NCBI GenBank assembly: GCA_046727435.1
Contig: JBKPCR010000470.1
Coordinates: 1 to 9,259, forward strand
Reading direction: 5' to 3'
DNA length: 9,259 bases
Source of the DNA: CAVPRW01 sp046727435 [NCBI: bacterium]
Lineage (GTDB): Bacteria > Tectomicrobia > Entotheonellia > J063
The notes below the pieces were generated by a model, which did no database searches, was not told where the DNA came from, and worked only from the letters and a program-made list of their open reading frames with translations. A program made the translations under genes and the position numbers. Below, piece by piece: positions 1 to 5,711 of the stretch. The first letter of the stretch is position 1, and every line of letters begins with the position of its first letter.

Positions 1-1169
1 ACGGCGCCGATGCTGCCATAGGTGGCATTATAGGAGCCGAAGCGGTTGACATAAAACGCAAAGCCCAGCGACGCCAGGAGCCAGCCCAACACGGCACATA
101 CGGATCCGGGGGTAATCCACTTCCACTCCTGCTCGACATCGGGGGCGACGTAGTACACGAGGGCGGTCGCCACGACCAGTAAGCCCACAATGACGGGCCA
201 GCGCAGGATATTCCAGGTAAGCTCAAACACCCGCCCCAGGCCCACCAGGTCCGCGACCCAGCCGCCAAGCTGCGGGCCAAAGGTGAGGAGCACGAGCGCG
301 ACCACAATGAAGACGGATAGCCCAACGGTGAGCCCCATGGCGGTCAGCCGCACCTTCCAGAAGGGGCGCCCTTCCTCCACGTCATAAGCGCGGTTGAGAC
401 TGTCGATGATGGCGGTGAGGGCACTGGAGGAGGTCCACAGCGCCGCCAGGATCCCAAAGGAGAGGAGCCCCCCTCGCCGGCCGGTGACGAGCTGACGGAT
501 GTTGTCCTGCACGAGCTGGAACGCCTCGCCGGGGAGCATCGGCCCGAGCGTCGCCAGAAGGCGATCCAAGAGGTCGGGGATAGGCAGATAGCCTAGCAGC
601 GTCGTGAGAAAGAGGCAGAACGGAAACAGGGCAAACAGGAAATAGTAGGCGAGCTGCGCGGCGCGGCCGAGGCACTCATCCTTCTGGATTTCGTGCATGA
701 CCCGGCGTGCCAACTCTTTCGCCCCCAAGCCCCCGAACTTCCAGGGGGACGGGCGTGGGTCGGGCGCTGGCGCCTGCGTGGGCTCCCCCGGCGTCGAGGG
801 GGCTGCCGCTTGTGCGGGTGGCTGCCGCCGAGCGTCGTAGACAGTCGCCATGGCGTGCGCCGCCGACGGGAACGCCATGGGGGGCGTCGCTATGGCTCGT
901 GCAGAGGGGCGTGGGAGCAGCCTAGCCTTGCGAGCACTGGCATAGCCCAGCAGCCCCCCAACTGCCATGATGAGCCAGGGCGCCCGTTGGAGCGCAATAG
1001 TGTCCCGAGCCATCATCGCCTGCATGCTGCGCACTGGGCCGATGACAGCTTGCTCCACGGTCGCAGCGACTTTCTGAGACACGCGCTGTTCCAACAGGTC
1101 GAGTGTAGCCGCCATTGCCGCACGGGTCTGCGTAATCTGTTGTCGGAGCTGAGTGGTTTGGGCATCCAT
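1..1169 (-). CDS. DUF3618-type anchor fused to YihY/BrkB membrane protein (C-terminus beyond window)
   Basis: Reading the complement from ATG 1169-1167 gives 389 codons without a stop to base 1. The start has a TGAGGAG site about 8 bases upstream. Residues 1-77 look like DUF3618: LRQQITQTRAAMAATLDLLE, then a helical stretch and a membrane segment at about 64-77 (PWLIMAVGGLLGY). A Pro/Ala-rich linker spans roughly 80-140. From about 143 the sequence is YihY/BrkB-like: WKFGGL, LGRAAQLAYYFLFALFPF, LNRAYDVEEGRPFWKVRL, LVYYVAPDVEQEWKWITPGS and FYVNRFGSYNATYGSIGA. YihY/BrkB proteins are polytopic inner-membrane proteins of uncertain function, once wrongly called RNase BN. About 40-70 residues should be missing at the left edge. 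ATG codons at 878 and 851 could start a stand-alone YihY, but neither has a clear ribosome binding site. The family call is firm; the single-polypeptide fusion is likely. Confidence 0.88.
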   Translation of the reverse strand, partial: MDAQTTQLRQQITQTRAAMAATLDLLEQRVSQKVAATVEQAVIGPVRSMQAMMARDTIALQRAPWLIMAVGGLLGYASARKARLLPRPSARAIATPPMAFPSAAHAMATVYDARRQPPAQAAAPSTPGEPTQAPAPDPRPSPWKFGGLGAKELARRVMHEIQKDECLGRAAQLAYYFLFALFPFCLFLTTLLGYLPIPDLLDRLLATLGPMLPGEAFQLVQDNIRQLVTGRRGGLLSFGILAALWTSSSALTAIIDSLNRAYDVEEGRPFWKVRLTAMGLTVGLSVFIVVALVLLTFGPQLGGWVADLVGLGRVFELTWNILRWPVIVGLLVVATALVYYVAPDVEQEWKWITPGSVCAVLGWLLASLGFAFYVNRFGSYNATYGSIGA

Positions 1170-1689
1170 GGCAACGGCTCCTCAAAATATTGGGGTAACT
1201 GAGAAGTGAGGTAAAGAGTGTCTCATCACAGCGTAGAGCAATTTCCATTCCTTAGTGCTCGCGGGCCAGATGGTCGGGCGTCCGCACCACGTGGGGGGGA
1301 GCGTAGGCGAGCCATTGAACCCCAGTTGTCCCCAGTCCTGCCGGGCCGCTCGCCTCTGAATTCACCCACGCCTCTCAAATTGACGGCCTGATCTGGTTGC
1401 ACTCTCTCGTTCTGAAAAAGGCGTGCGCCACCAGGCGTGTACCACCACCAGAATTTTGGTGCGAGAATGTGTGCTGCCAATGCCTTAGCCGTGCCATTTG
1501 GGGCTGGCATAGCGCTGTGTCAGCAAGCATTGGCACACAAATTGCTCTATTCTTAGTACGCACCGGTTTTCTCCCGACGCAGCGGCGACAACCGGACATT
1601 ACCCTACCCCCCCGAATTTCCATGGCCTCACTAAGGACCCTATGTCGTAGTAAACGTGTGAGCCGACGTCCAGAAAAAGGAGAGAACGC
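1170..1689. other. divergent intergenic region
   Basis: About 520 bp lie between the minus-strand YihY fusion and the first plus-strand small ORF. Open frames here (for example 1397-1732 plus and 1226-1510 minus) have no ribosome binding site and low-complexity, Cys/Trp/Arg-rich translations typical of non-coding frames. The stretch should carry promoters for both directions, but I could not find a convincing -35/-10 pair. It is more A/T-rich in parts than its surroundings and holds the nested hairpin at 1475-1535. Confidence 0.6.
1475..1535. repeat. nested inverted repeat in the divergent intergenic region
   Basis: Arms TGCCAATGC (1475-1483) and GCATTGGCA (1527-1535) are a perfect 9-bp inverted repeat. 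Inside them, TGCCA (1492-1496) and TGGCA (1505-1509) form a second short stem. The structure lies about 155 bp upstream of the small ORF at 1690 and could be a leader structure, an operator or a chance pairing. No T-tract follows. Confidence 0.35.
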
Positions 1690-1842
1690 ATGCCCGAGTC
1701 ACAAGGGCCACGTACGCCCCGACGGCGGGTAGGAGTCTATGAGCGGCTAGGCCGGGCCGGTGGGTCCCCAGCCAAGACGATCGGGATCGCTGTGGTGCTC
1801 CTGATTATCTTGATCGCGATCATCATGGTGCTGACCCGATAG
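1690..1842 (+). CDS. 50-aa single-pass membrane miniprotein
   Basis: ATG 1690 is preceded by AAGGAG (1677-1682) with 7-base spacing; the frame ends with TAG 1840-1842. The protein has a basic N-terminus (TPRRRVGVYERLGRAGGSP) and one strongly hydrophobic C-terminal helix at about residues 30-48 (IGIAVVLLIILIAIIMVL), ending in TR. That suggests a cytoplasmic N-terminus with a tail membrane anchor. I do not recognise a named family. It is the first gene of the plus-strand group, 32 bases before the next small ORF. The good ribosome binding site and coherent membrane helix support a real gene despite its size. It may be a stress-related membrane peptide, by context only. Confidence 0.7.
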   Translation: MPESQGPRTPRRRVGVYERLGRAGGSPAKTIGIAVVLLIILIAIIMVLTR

Positions 1843-1874
1843 GCACACGCCGCTCAGGCGCACAGGGAGCTACC

Positions 1875-2024
1875 ATGGCCTCAGCAGAAACCATACATAT
1901 AACCGGCCCCGGAGGCCTCCGTGGGATGATCGATACCGCCGCCTGGCCCTTGGACAGCAGCCGAGAGGAGGCAGTTGTGGAGCGCGTCAATCGAGAAGGC
2001 GACGAGACCAACCCATGTACATAG
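1875..2024 (+). CDS. 49-aa hypothetical protein, translationally coupled to the YsnF fusion
   Basis: ATG 1875 has AGGGAG (1864-1869) 5 bases upstream, and the frame ends with TAG 2022-2024. This stop overlaps the AGGAG site (2023-2027) of the following gene, an arrangement that suggests translational coupling. The product begins MASAETIHITGPGGLRGMID and is otherwise Glu/Arg-rich, with no membrane segment. The GPGGLRGxIDTAAWP start is reminiscent of small beta-rich segments near DUF2382 proteins, so this may be a shortened relic of such a domain; that is a recollection, not a demonstrated match. It could also be a leader ORF. Confidence 0.5.
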   Translation: MASAETIHITGPGGLRGMIDTAAWPLDSSREEAVVERVNREGDETNPCT

Positions 2025-2034
2025 GAGCATCATT

Positions 2035-3915
2035 ATGGCTAAGACAGTCATCGGGTTCTTTGAGAATGGTTTGGAGGCGCAGCGCGTCCTCCAGGATCTG
2101 GTCAATTACGGCTTTGACCATGACCACATCAGCGTTATCGCCCGCCAGGATCGGCCTGACTTCCCAGGACCGGCCAGCGCCTGGGCGCCACGCGCGCTCT
2201 CCGTCTCTGGCGTCGGCCCGGTTCTGGCCACCGGCCCCCTGGCCGCCACCCTCTCAAACGTGAGTGGGGGCCCCACGGCTACCGCCCTTCTGGACGTCTT
2301 GAAGGACTATGGCGTCCCCGCGGACGAGGCGCAGTGGTATGTCGACGGGGTGCACCGGGGCGGCACCCTGGTGGCCGTCGAGACCGGCGATGCTGACGCG
2401 GACCGCGCCGTGGAGATCATGAACCGTGTCCTGCACCCAGCCCAGGGCACCAGCGCGCGCGCGGATGCGGCGGCCGATATACCCAGGAAAGGAGAGGACA
2501 TGGAGACCATCGAACGGTCTATCGAGCTCACCGTGCCGGCGCACACGGCGTACCAGCAGTGGACCCGGTTCGAGGAGTTCCCACAATTTATGGAAGGGGT
2601 CGAGGCGGTGCGGCGGCTCGACGCCAAGCGCCTGCACTGGGTGGCCAACATCGGCGGCACTCATAAGGAGTGGGACGCCCAGATCACGGAGGACATCCCC
2701 GACCAACGCATCGCCTGGCGCAGCGAGGCGGGGGAGTGCACCGCCGGCGTAGTGACGTTCCAGCCGCTCGCGGCCGACCGCACGCGAATGACCGTGCGCT
2801 TCGATTACGAGCCTCAGGGCGTGAAGGAGACGCTGGGCGATTGGCTCGGCCTGGTCTCCCGCCGTGTCGAACGCGACCTCGACCGCTTTAAAGCCGTCGT
2901 CGAGGCGCGCGACCGAGCGTCAGCCGGGCCGCGCACGACAGCGCCCACAGCCGAGCGCACCCAGCCCCGCACCACGCCGACGACCGCGACGGCTGCTGCC
3001 GTCGACCGCCGGTTTGAGGACGATGAGCTGGACTTCCGGCGGCACTACGAGACAGCCTATGCTCGCGCTGGTAAGTCATACGAATACTGGTCCGGGGCCT
3101 ACCGCTACGGCTACGCCCTGGCGAGCGAGCCGCGTTATGCCGGGCGTGATTGGTCCGCGGTTGAATCGGAGGCCCGGCGTGACTGGGAAGCGCGCCATCA
3201 AGGGACCTGGGAGGAGTTCAAGGACGCGGTGCGCTACGCATGGGAGCACGGCCGCGGGCGGCGGCATGCGGCTGAAGGGGAGGTGCGGATTCCCGTGGCC
3301 GAGGAAGAGCTGCAGGTCGGCACACGCCATGTCGAGCGCGGCGGGGTGCGGATCTACAGCCATGTGACCGAGCAGCCGGTGGAGCAGGAGGTGCACCTAC
3401 GCGACGAGCGAGTGACGGTGGAGCGCCGGCCGGTGGATCGGCCGGCGACTGAGCGCGACTTGGCGGCCTTCAAAGAGGGTACGATCGAGGTGACTGAGAC
3501 CCACGAGGAGCCCGTCGTGAACAAACAGGCGCGCGTGGTCGAAGAGGTCGTTATTGATAAAGAAGCAAGCGAGCGTACCCAGACGGTGCGTGACACCGTG
3601 CGCCGGACCGAGGTGGACGTCGAGCCCGCGGGAACGCAGCCAACGCCACGCGCCCGCGACTTTGCGGCGTATGAGCCTGAGTTCCGTACGCATTATGACA
3701 CCACCTTCGCACCGCGTGGGGCCCCTTATGATCGCTGGGCCCCAGCCTACCGGTACGGCTATGACATGGCGACCGCCCCGCGCTATCGTGACCACGACTG
3801 GGCGGCCGTAGAGACGGACGCGCGGCGCGACTGGGAACAGCGCCACCGTGGGACCTGGGAGGAGATGAAGGACGCGATCCGCTACGCCTGGGATAAGGTG
3901 CGCGGCCGGCGCTAG
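2035..3915 (+). CDS. multidomain stress protein: YflT/GspM-like + SRPBCC + module A + DUF2382 (YsnF) + module A'
   Basis: The start is ATG 2035, with AGGAG (2023-2027) 7-8 bases upstream; the same frame extends up to a TTG at 1975 that has no such site. The protein has 626 residues. Residues 1-135 resemble the general-stress YflT/GspM domain (MAKTVIGFFENGLEAQRVLQ, later WYVDGVHRGGTLVAVETGDA). Residues 156-304 resemble an SRPBCC/polyketide-cyclase-like lipid-binding fold (SIELTVPAHTAYQQWTRFEE, FPQFMEGVEAV, GDWLGLVSRRVERDLDRFK). After a Thr/Pro/Ala linker come an 81-aa aromatic module (330-410), a DUF2382 domain of YsnF/AvaK type (414-530: RIPVAEEELQVGTR, then VVNKQARVVEEVVIDKEA) and a second copy of the module (546-626). 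No signal peptide or membrane segment is seen, so it is probably cytoplasmic. These domains usually occur in separate proteins. Role: general stress by domain association; no enzymatic activity is evident. Confidence 0.9.
   Translation: MAKTVIGFFENGLEAQRVLQDLVNYGFDHDHISVIARQDRPDFPGPASAWAPRALSVSGVGPVLATGPLAATLSNVSGGPTATALLDVLKDYGVPADEAQWYVDGVHRGGTLVAVETGDADADRAVEIMNRVLHPAQGTSARADAAADIPRKGEDMETIERSIELTVPAHTAYQQWTRFEEFPQFMEGVEAVRRLDAKRLHWVANIGGTHKEWDAQITEDIPDQRIAWRSEAGECTAGVVTFQPLAADRTRMTVRFDYEPQGVKETLGDWLGLVSRRVERDLDRFKAVVEARDRASAGPRTTAPTAERTQPRTTPTTATAAAVDRRFEDDELDFRRHYETAYARAGKSYEYWSGAYRYGYALASEPRYAGRDWSAVESEARRDWEARHQGTWEEFKDAVRYAWEHGRGRRHAAEGEVRIPVAEEELQVGTRHVERGGVRIYSHVTEQPVEQEVHLRDERVTVERRPVDRPATERDLAAFKEGTIEVTETHEEPVVNKQARVVEEVVIDKEASERTQTVRDTVRRTEVDVEPAGTQPTPRARDFAAYEPEFRTHYDTTFAPRGAPYDRWAPAYRYGYDMATAPRYRDHDWAAVETDARRDWEQRHRGTWEEMKDAIRYAWDKVRGRR
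2488..2502 (+). promoter_or_regulatory. internal ribosome binding site and ATG inside the fusion ORF
   Basis: AAAGGAG (2488-2494) lies 5 bases before an in-frame ATG (2500-2502), which is exactly the first residue of the SRPBCC domain (METIERSIELTVP). The spacing and strength match those of the window's true starts. It could produce a shorter product of about 471 residues lacking the YflT-like domain, or be a relic of when the two parts were separate genes. Confidence 0.6.
3022..3264 (+). repeat. 81-aa aromatic module, copy 1
   Basis: Residues 330-410 of the fusion protein. Key blocks are YRYGY, RDWSAVESEARRDWE, GTWEEFKDAVRYAW and a closing RGRR. Compared by eye with copy 2 at 3670-3912, 49 of 81 positions are identical with no gaps. 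The module is rich in Trp, Tyr and Arg. I do not know a named Pfam domain for it. Confidence 0.85.
3670..3912 (+). repeat. 81-aa aromatic module, copy 2
   Basis: Residues 546-626, ending at the stop codon. It aligns without gaps to copy 1, sharing AYRYGY, ARRDWE, GTWEE, KDA, RYAW and RGRR. The copies flank the DUF2382 domain rather than lying in tandem. Confidence 0.85.
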
Positions 3916-3931
3916 CGGACCAGCGCCACGC

Positions 3932-3966
3932 ATCAGCAGAACGCACTGGCAGTGTGTTCTGCTGAT
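3932..3966 (+). terminator. strong 16-bp hairpin after the stress-protein gene
   Basis: Arms 3932-3947 and 3951-3966 pair over 16 positions, with one G-U wobble in the plus-strand transcript, around a 3-base GGC loop. It begins 17 bases after the TAG stop. No U-tract follows (next bases CCTGGGAGG), so it may act as a non-canonical terminator, a 3'-end stabiliser or an attenuating structure before the CsbD gene. Confidence 0.55.
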
Positions 3967-4047
3967 CCTGGGAGGTATAGCAGAGGGTGAGTGCTAGCGT
4001 TGGTAAGGGTCAAAGCCGCGAGGCGAGGAAGAGGAAAGGGAGACCAC

Positions 4048-4692
4048 ATGGAAAAGATACAGGGAACCAACCCCGCGACTGCCGATTTGCTCGAAGGGCG
4101 TTGGAAGCAGCTACGTGGGGAACTGCGCTCGTGGTGGGGCCGGCTCACCGACAATGATCTCGAGCAGATCGGCGGGCAACAAGACAAGCTGATCGGGAGG
4201 CTCCAAGAGCGCTATGGCTATACCCGCGAGCGCGCCCAACAGGATGTCGAGCGGCGCTTGCAGGAGTATCACGCACGGATTGGAACGTCCAGCCCTAGTG
4301 CAGCTCCGCCGACGGGAGCTTCCAGCCCCAGTGGGACGATTCCATCCTCGGGAACCTCAGCCCCAAAGGTGGGGTCGAGTCCAGCAAGGGAACAGGCGGC
4401 GGAGCCGTCCCCGCCCGCATCGAGCGCAGCAAATCAGGCGACCTCGGCGGTCGGCGAGCGGCTCGGTTCGCTGGCGGGCATGATTCGAGACAAGGCCCCT
4501 CGCGAAGGAACGGCGGGCCAGGCGGCGACCGCCGTGGCTGAGAAGCTGGGAGCGGCGGGTGCCTATCTCCAGGAGAAGAAGGTCGAGCATGTGGCGGGGG
4601 ACTTGACGGATCTGATTCGGCGTTACCCCGTGCCCTCATTGCTCATTGGGTTGGGAGTCGGCTATCTGCTGGCCCGGAGCATGAGGAGGTGA
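4048..4692 (+). CDS. CsbD-domain protein with C-terminal membrane anchor
   Basis: ATG 4048 has GGGAG about 5 bases upstream; the frame is open 57 bases further but lacks a better site. The protein has 214 residues. Residues 14-75 are CsbD-like: EGRWKQLRGELRSWWGRLTD then QQDKLIGRLQERYGYTRERA. A Ser/Pro/Ala linker covers about 80-130. Two imperfect helical segments follow (ATSAVGERLGSLAGMIRDKA; ATAVAEKLGAAGAYLQEKK), and a C-terminal hydrophobic helix (PVPSLLIGLGVGYLLARSM) ends in RR. Typical CsbD proteins have only 60-70 residues, so this is an extended, apparently membrane-anchored form. CsbD is a sigma-B-controlled stress protein in Bacillus with unknown biochemistry. The stop TGA overlaps an ATG (TGATG) preceded by AGGAGG, so the next gene was once coupled to it. 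Confidence 0.88.
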   Translation: MEKIQGTNPATADLLEGRWKQLRGELRSWWGRLTDNDLEQIGGQQDKLIGRLQERYGYTRERAQQDVERRLQEYHARIGTSSPSAAPPTGASSPSGTIPSSGTSAPKVGSSPAREQAAEPSPPASSAANQATSAVGERLGSLAGMIRDKAPREGTAGQAATAVAEKLGAAGAYLQEKKVEHVAGDLTDLIRRYPVPSLLIGLGVGYLLARSMRR

Positions 4693-5154
4693 TGGGTCGC
4701 GGAGGGGGCCTCCTGTCGCGCAGAGCCGAGCCTGGCGTAGCTGCTGACCGGCATCATCAACGATACGAAAGCGCTGGTACGTCATGAGCTGGTATTGGCG
4801 ACAGACGAAATCCGCGAGGACCTGCGGAAAACCAAGACGGCGATGCTGTCCCTAGGCATTGGGATTGGGGTAGCAGCCCTTAGCGGGCTGCTACTGATCC
4901 TCATGCTGCCCCACGTGCTCAATGCGCTGGCGGGGTTCCCGCTGTGGGCGTGCTACGGGATTGTCGGTGGTCTGTTGGCTATCAGTGAGGGGGTGCTGCT
5001 CCTCATCAGCACGAACACCATCGCCCGCATCGACGTAGTGCCCCCGCACACGGTGGAAACGCTGAAGGAGAATGTCCAATGGATCATAGAGAGGGCGACA
5101 TCCGACGGGACATCGAAGGCACACGCGCCGCCATGTCCGAGAAGGTTGACATAG
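4692..5154 (+). pseudogene. YqjE-like 'phage holin family' membrane protein with a disrupted 5' end
   Basis: The body, in the frame from 4741, reads LLTGIINDTKALVRHELVLA, then two hydrophobic helices (LSLGIGIGVAALSGLLLILM; LWACYGIVGGLLAISEGVLL) and PPHTVETLKENVQWI, as in YqjE/Holin_X-type proteins that form a membrane hairpin. A TAG (4738-4740) stands directly before it. The only well-placed start is ATG 4692, with AGGAGG just upstream and overlapping the CsbD stop, but it is in another frame: it gives MGRGGGLLSRRAEPGV and ends soon after. A single indel near 4737-4741 would join the two. Otherwise translation must begin at a poor codon such as TTG 4795, which has no ribosome binding site. 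A sequencing error remains possible. The stop is TAG 5152-5154. Confidence 0.7.
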
Positions 5155-5537
5155 TGGCGGAGCGTGCGCAGGAGACAATGGAAGCCGTCAAGTCGACGGC
5201 TGATCGGGCGATGGTAGGGTTCAAGCAGGTGCAAGAGACCGTGGAAGGGGCTAAATCCGCGGTCAATACGGTCATTGAAAGTGTCAAGCTGACAGTGGAG
5301 GAAACGGTCGAGCGCGTGAACACCACGGCGGATCTCCTCGATCAGGTGCGGCAGAATCCTTGGATCATGCTGGGCGGTGCGATTCTGCTGGGCTATATCC
5401 TTGGGAGCTTGGCCAGGAACGCGTCCTCGGCTCCCGGCCGGATGCAGGAGCGGCGCCGATGCCCGCCAGCTGCCACAAGAGGTGCCCGGGCTACACATGA
5501 CCGACCCGCAGCAGATGAGCCCACAAGAGGGGGCTAG
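5079..5537 (+). CDS. DUF3618 membrane-anchored protein
   Basis: ATG 5079 is preceded by AAGGAG (5065-5070) with 8-base spacing, inside the end of the YqjE-like gene (76-base overlap). The protein has 152 residues. It opens with the DUF3618 signature (DIRRDIEGTRAAMSEKVDIV), continues as a long amphipathic helix rich in Val, Glu, Lys and Thr (about 30-88), has one membrane helix at 94-112 (PWIMLGGAILLGYILGSLA), and ends in a basic tail. DUF3618 proteins often sit beside YqjE-like proteins; the E. coli neighbours of YqjE are inner-membrane anchors that include the ribosome-binding YqjD. It resembles the N-terminus of the YihY fusion at the left end. Confidence 0.85.
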   Translation: MDHREGDIRRDIEGTRAAMSEKVDIVAERAQETMEAVKSTADRAMVGFKQVQETVEGAKSAVNTVIESVKLTVEETVERVNTTADLLDQVRQNPWIMLGGAILLGYILGSLARNASSAPGRMQERRRCPPAATRGARATHDRPAADEPTRGG

Positions 5538-5709
5538 CCTGGCGGACTACCTGCGCCAGTATCACCCGGATGCCTTCGGTCGAGCTGCCGCAGAGCTCGG
5601 GCAGCACGAGCCCGGGCTCCTCCAGCGCTTGCTTGGCAATAAGGCCTTGATGGTCGCCGCTGCCGGCCTGGCGGCCAAGTTCTTGGCCGACCGGGCCCAG
5701 AGTCGCTAG
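5497..5709 (+). CDS. 70-aa hypothetical protein
   Basis: ATG 5497 overlaps the DUF3618 gene by 41 bases. The sequence begins MTDPQQMSPQEGASLADYLR, followed by QYHPDAFGRAAAEL and a hydrophobic C-terminal stretch (NKALMVAAAGLAAKFLADRA). The upstream site is weak (AGAGGTG, about 12 bases away), so expression may rely on coupling. The same frame is open upstream to 5377, but that part runs inside the DUF3618 coding frame and looks unlike protein. It could be a small membrane-associated partner of the preceding gene. No family recognised. Confidence 0.6.
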   Translation: MTDPQQMSPQEGASLADYLRQYHPDAFGRAAAELGQHEPGLLQRLLGNKALMVAAAGLAAKFLADRAQSR

Positions 5710-5711
5710 CC

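Noticed and set aside
382-925. Several open frames on both strands over the YihY region
   Set aside because: All overlap the minus-strand YihY frame, which is strongly supported by conserved blocks throughout.
1397-1732. 111-codon plus-strand frame in the divergent region
   Set aside because: No ribosome binding site, odd composition rich in Cys, Trp and Arg, and it overlaps the better-supported 50-aa ORF.
1975-2034. Upstream TTG start for the stress-protein gene
   Set aside because: No ribosome binding site; ATG 2035 has AGGAG at ideal spacing and gives the expected MAKTVIGFF start.
2254-2706. 150-codon minus-strand frame
   Set aside because: Shadow of the YflT-like/SRPBCC coding frame; no recognisable domain.
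4692-5154. Phage origin suggested by the 'holin' family name
   Set aside because: YqjE/Holin_X-type proteins are common chromosomal stress proteins; no phage structural, lysis or integration gene is present.
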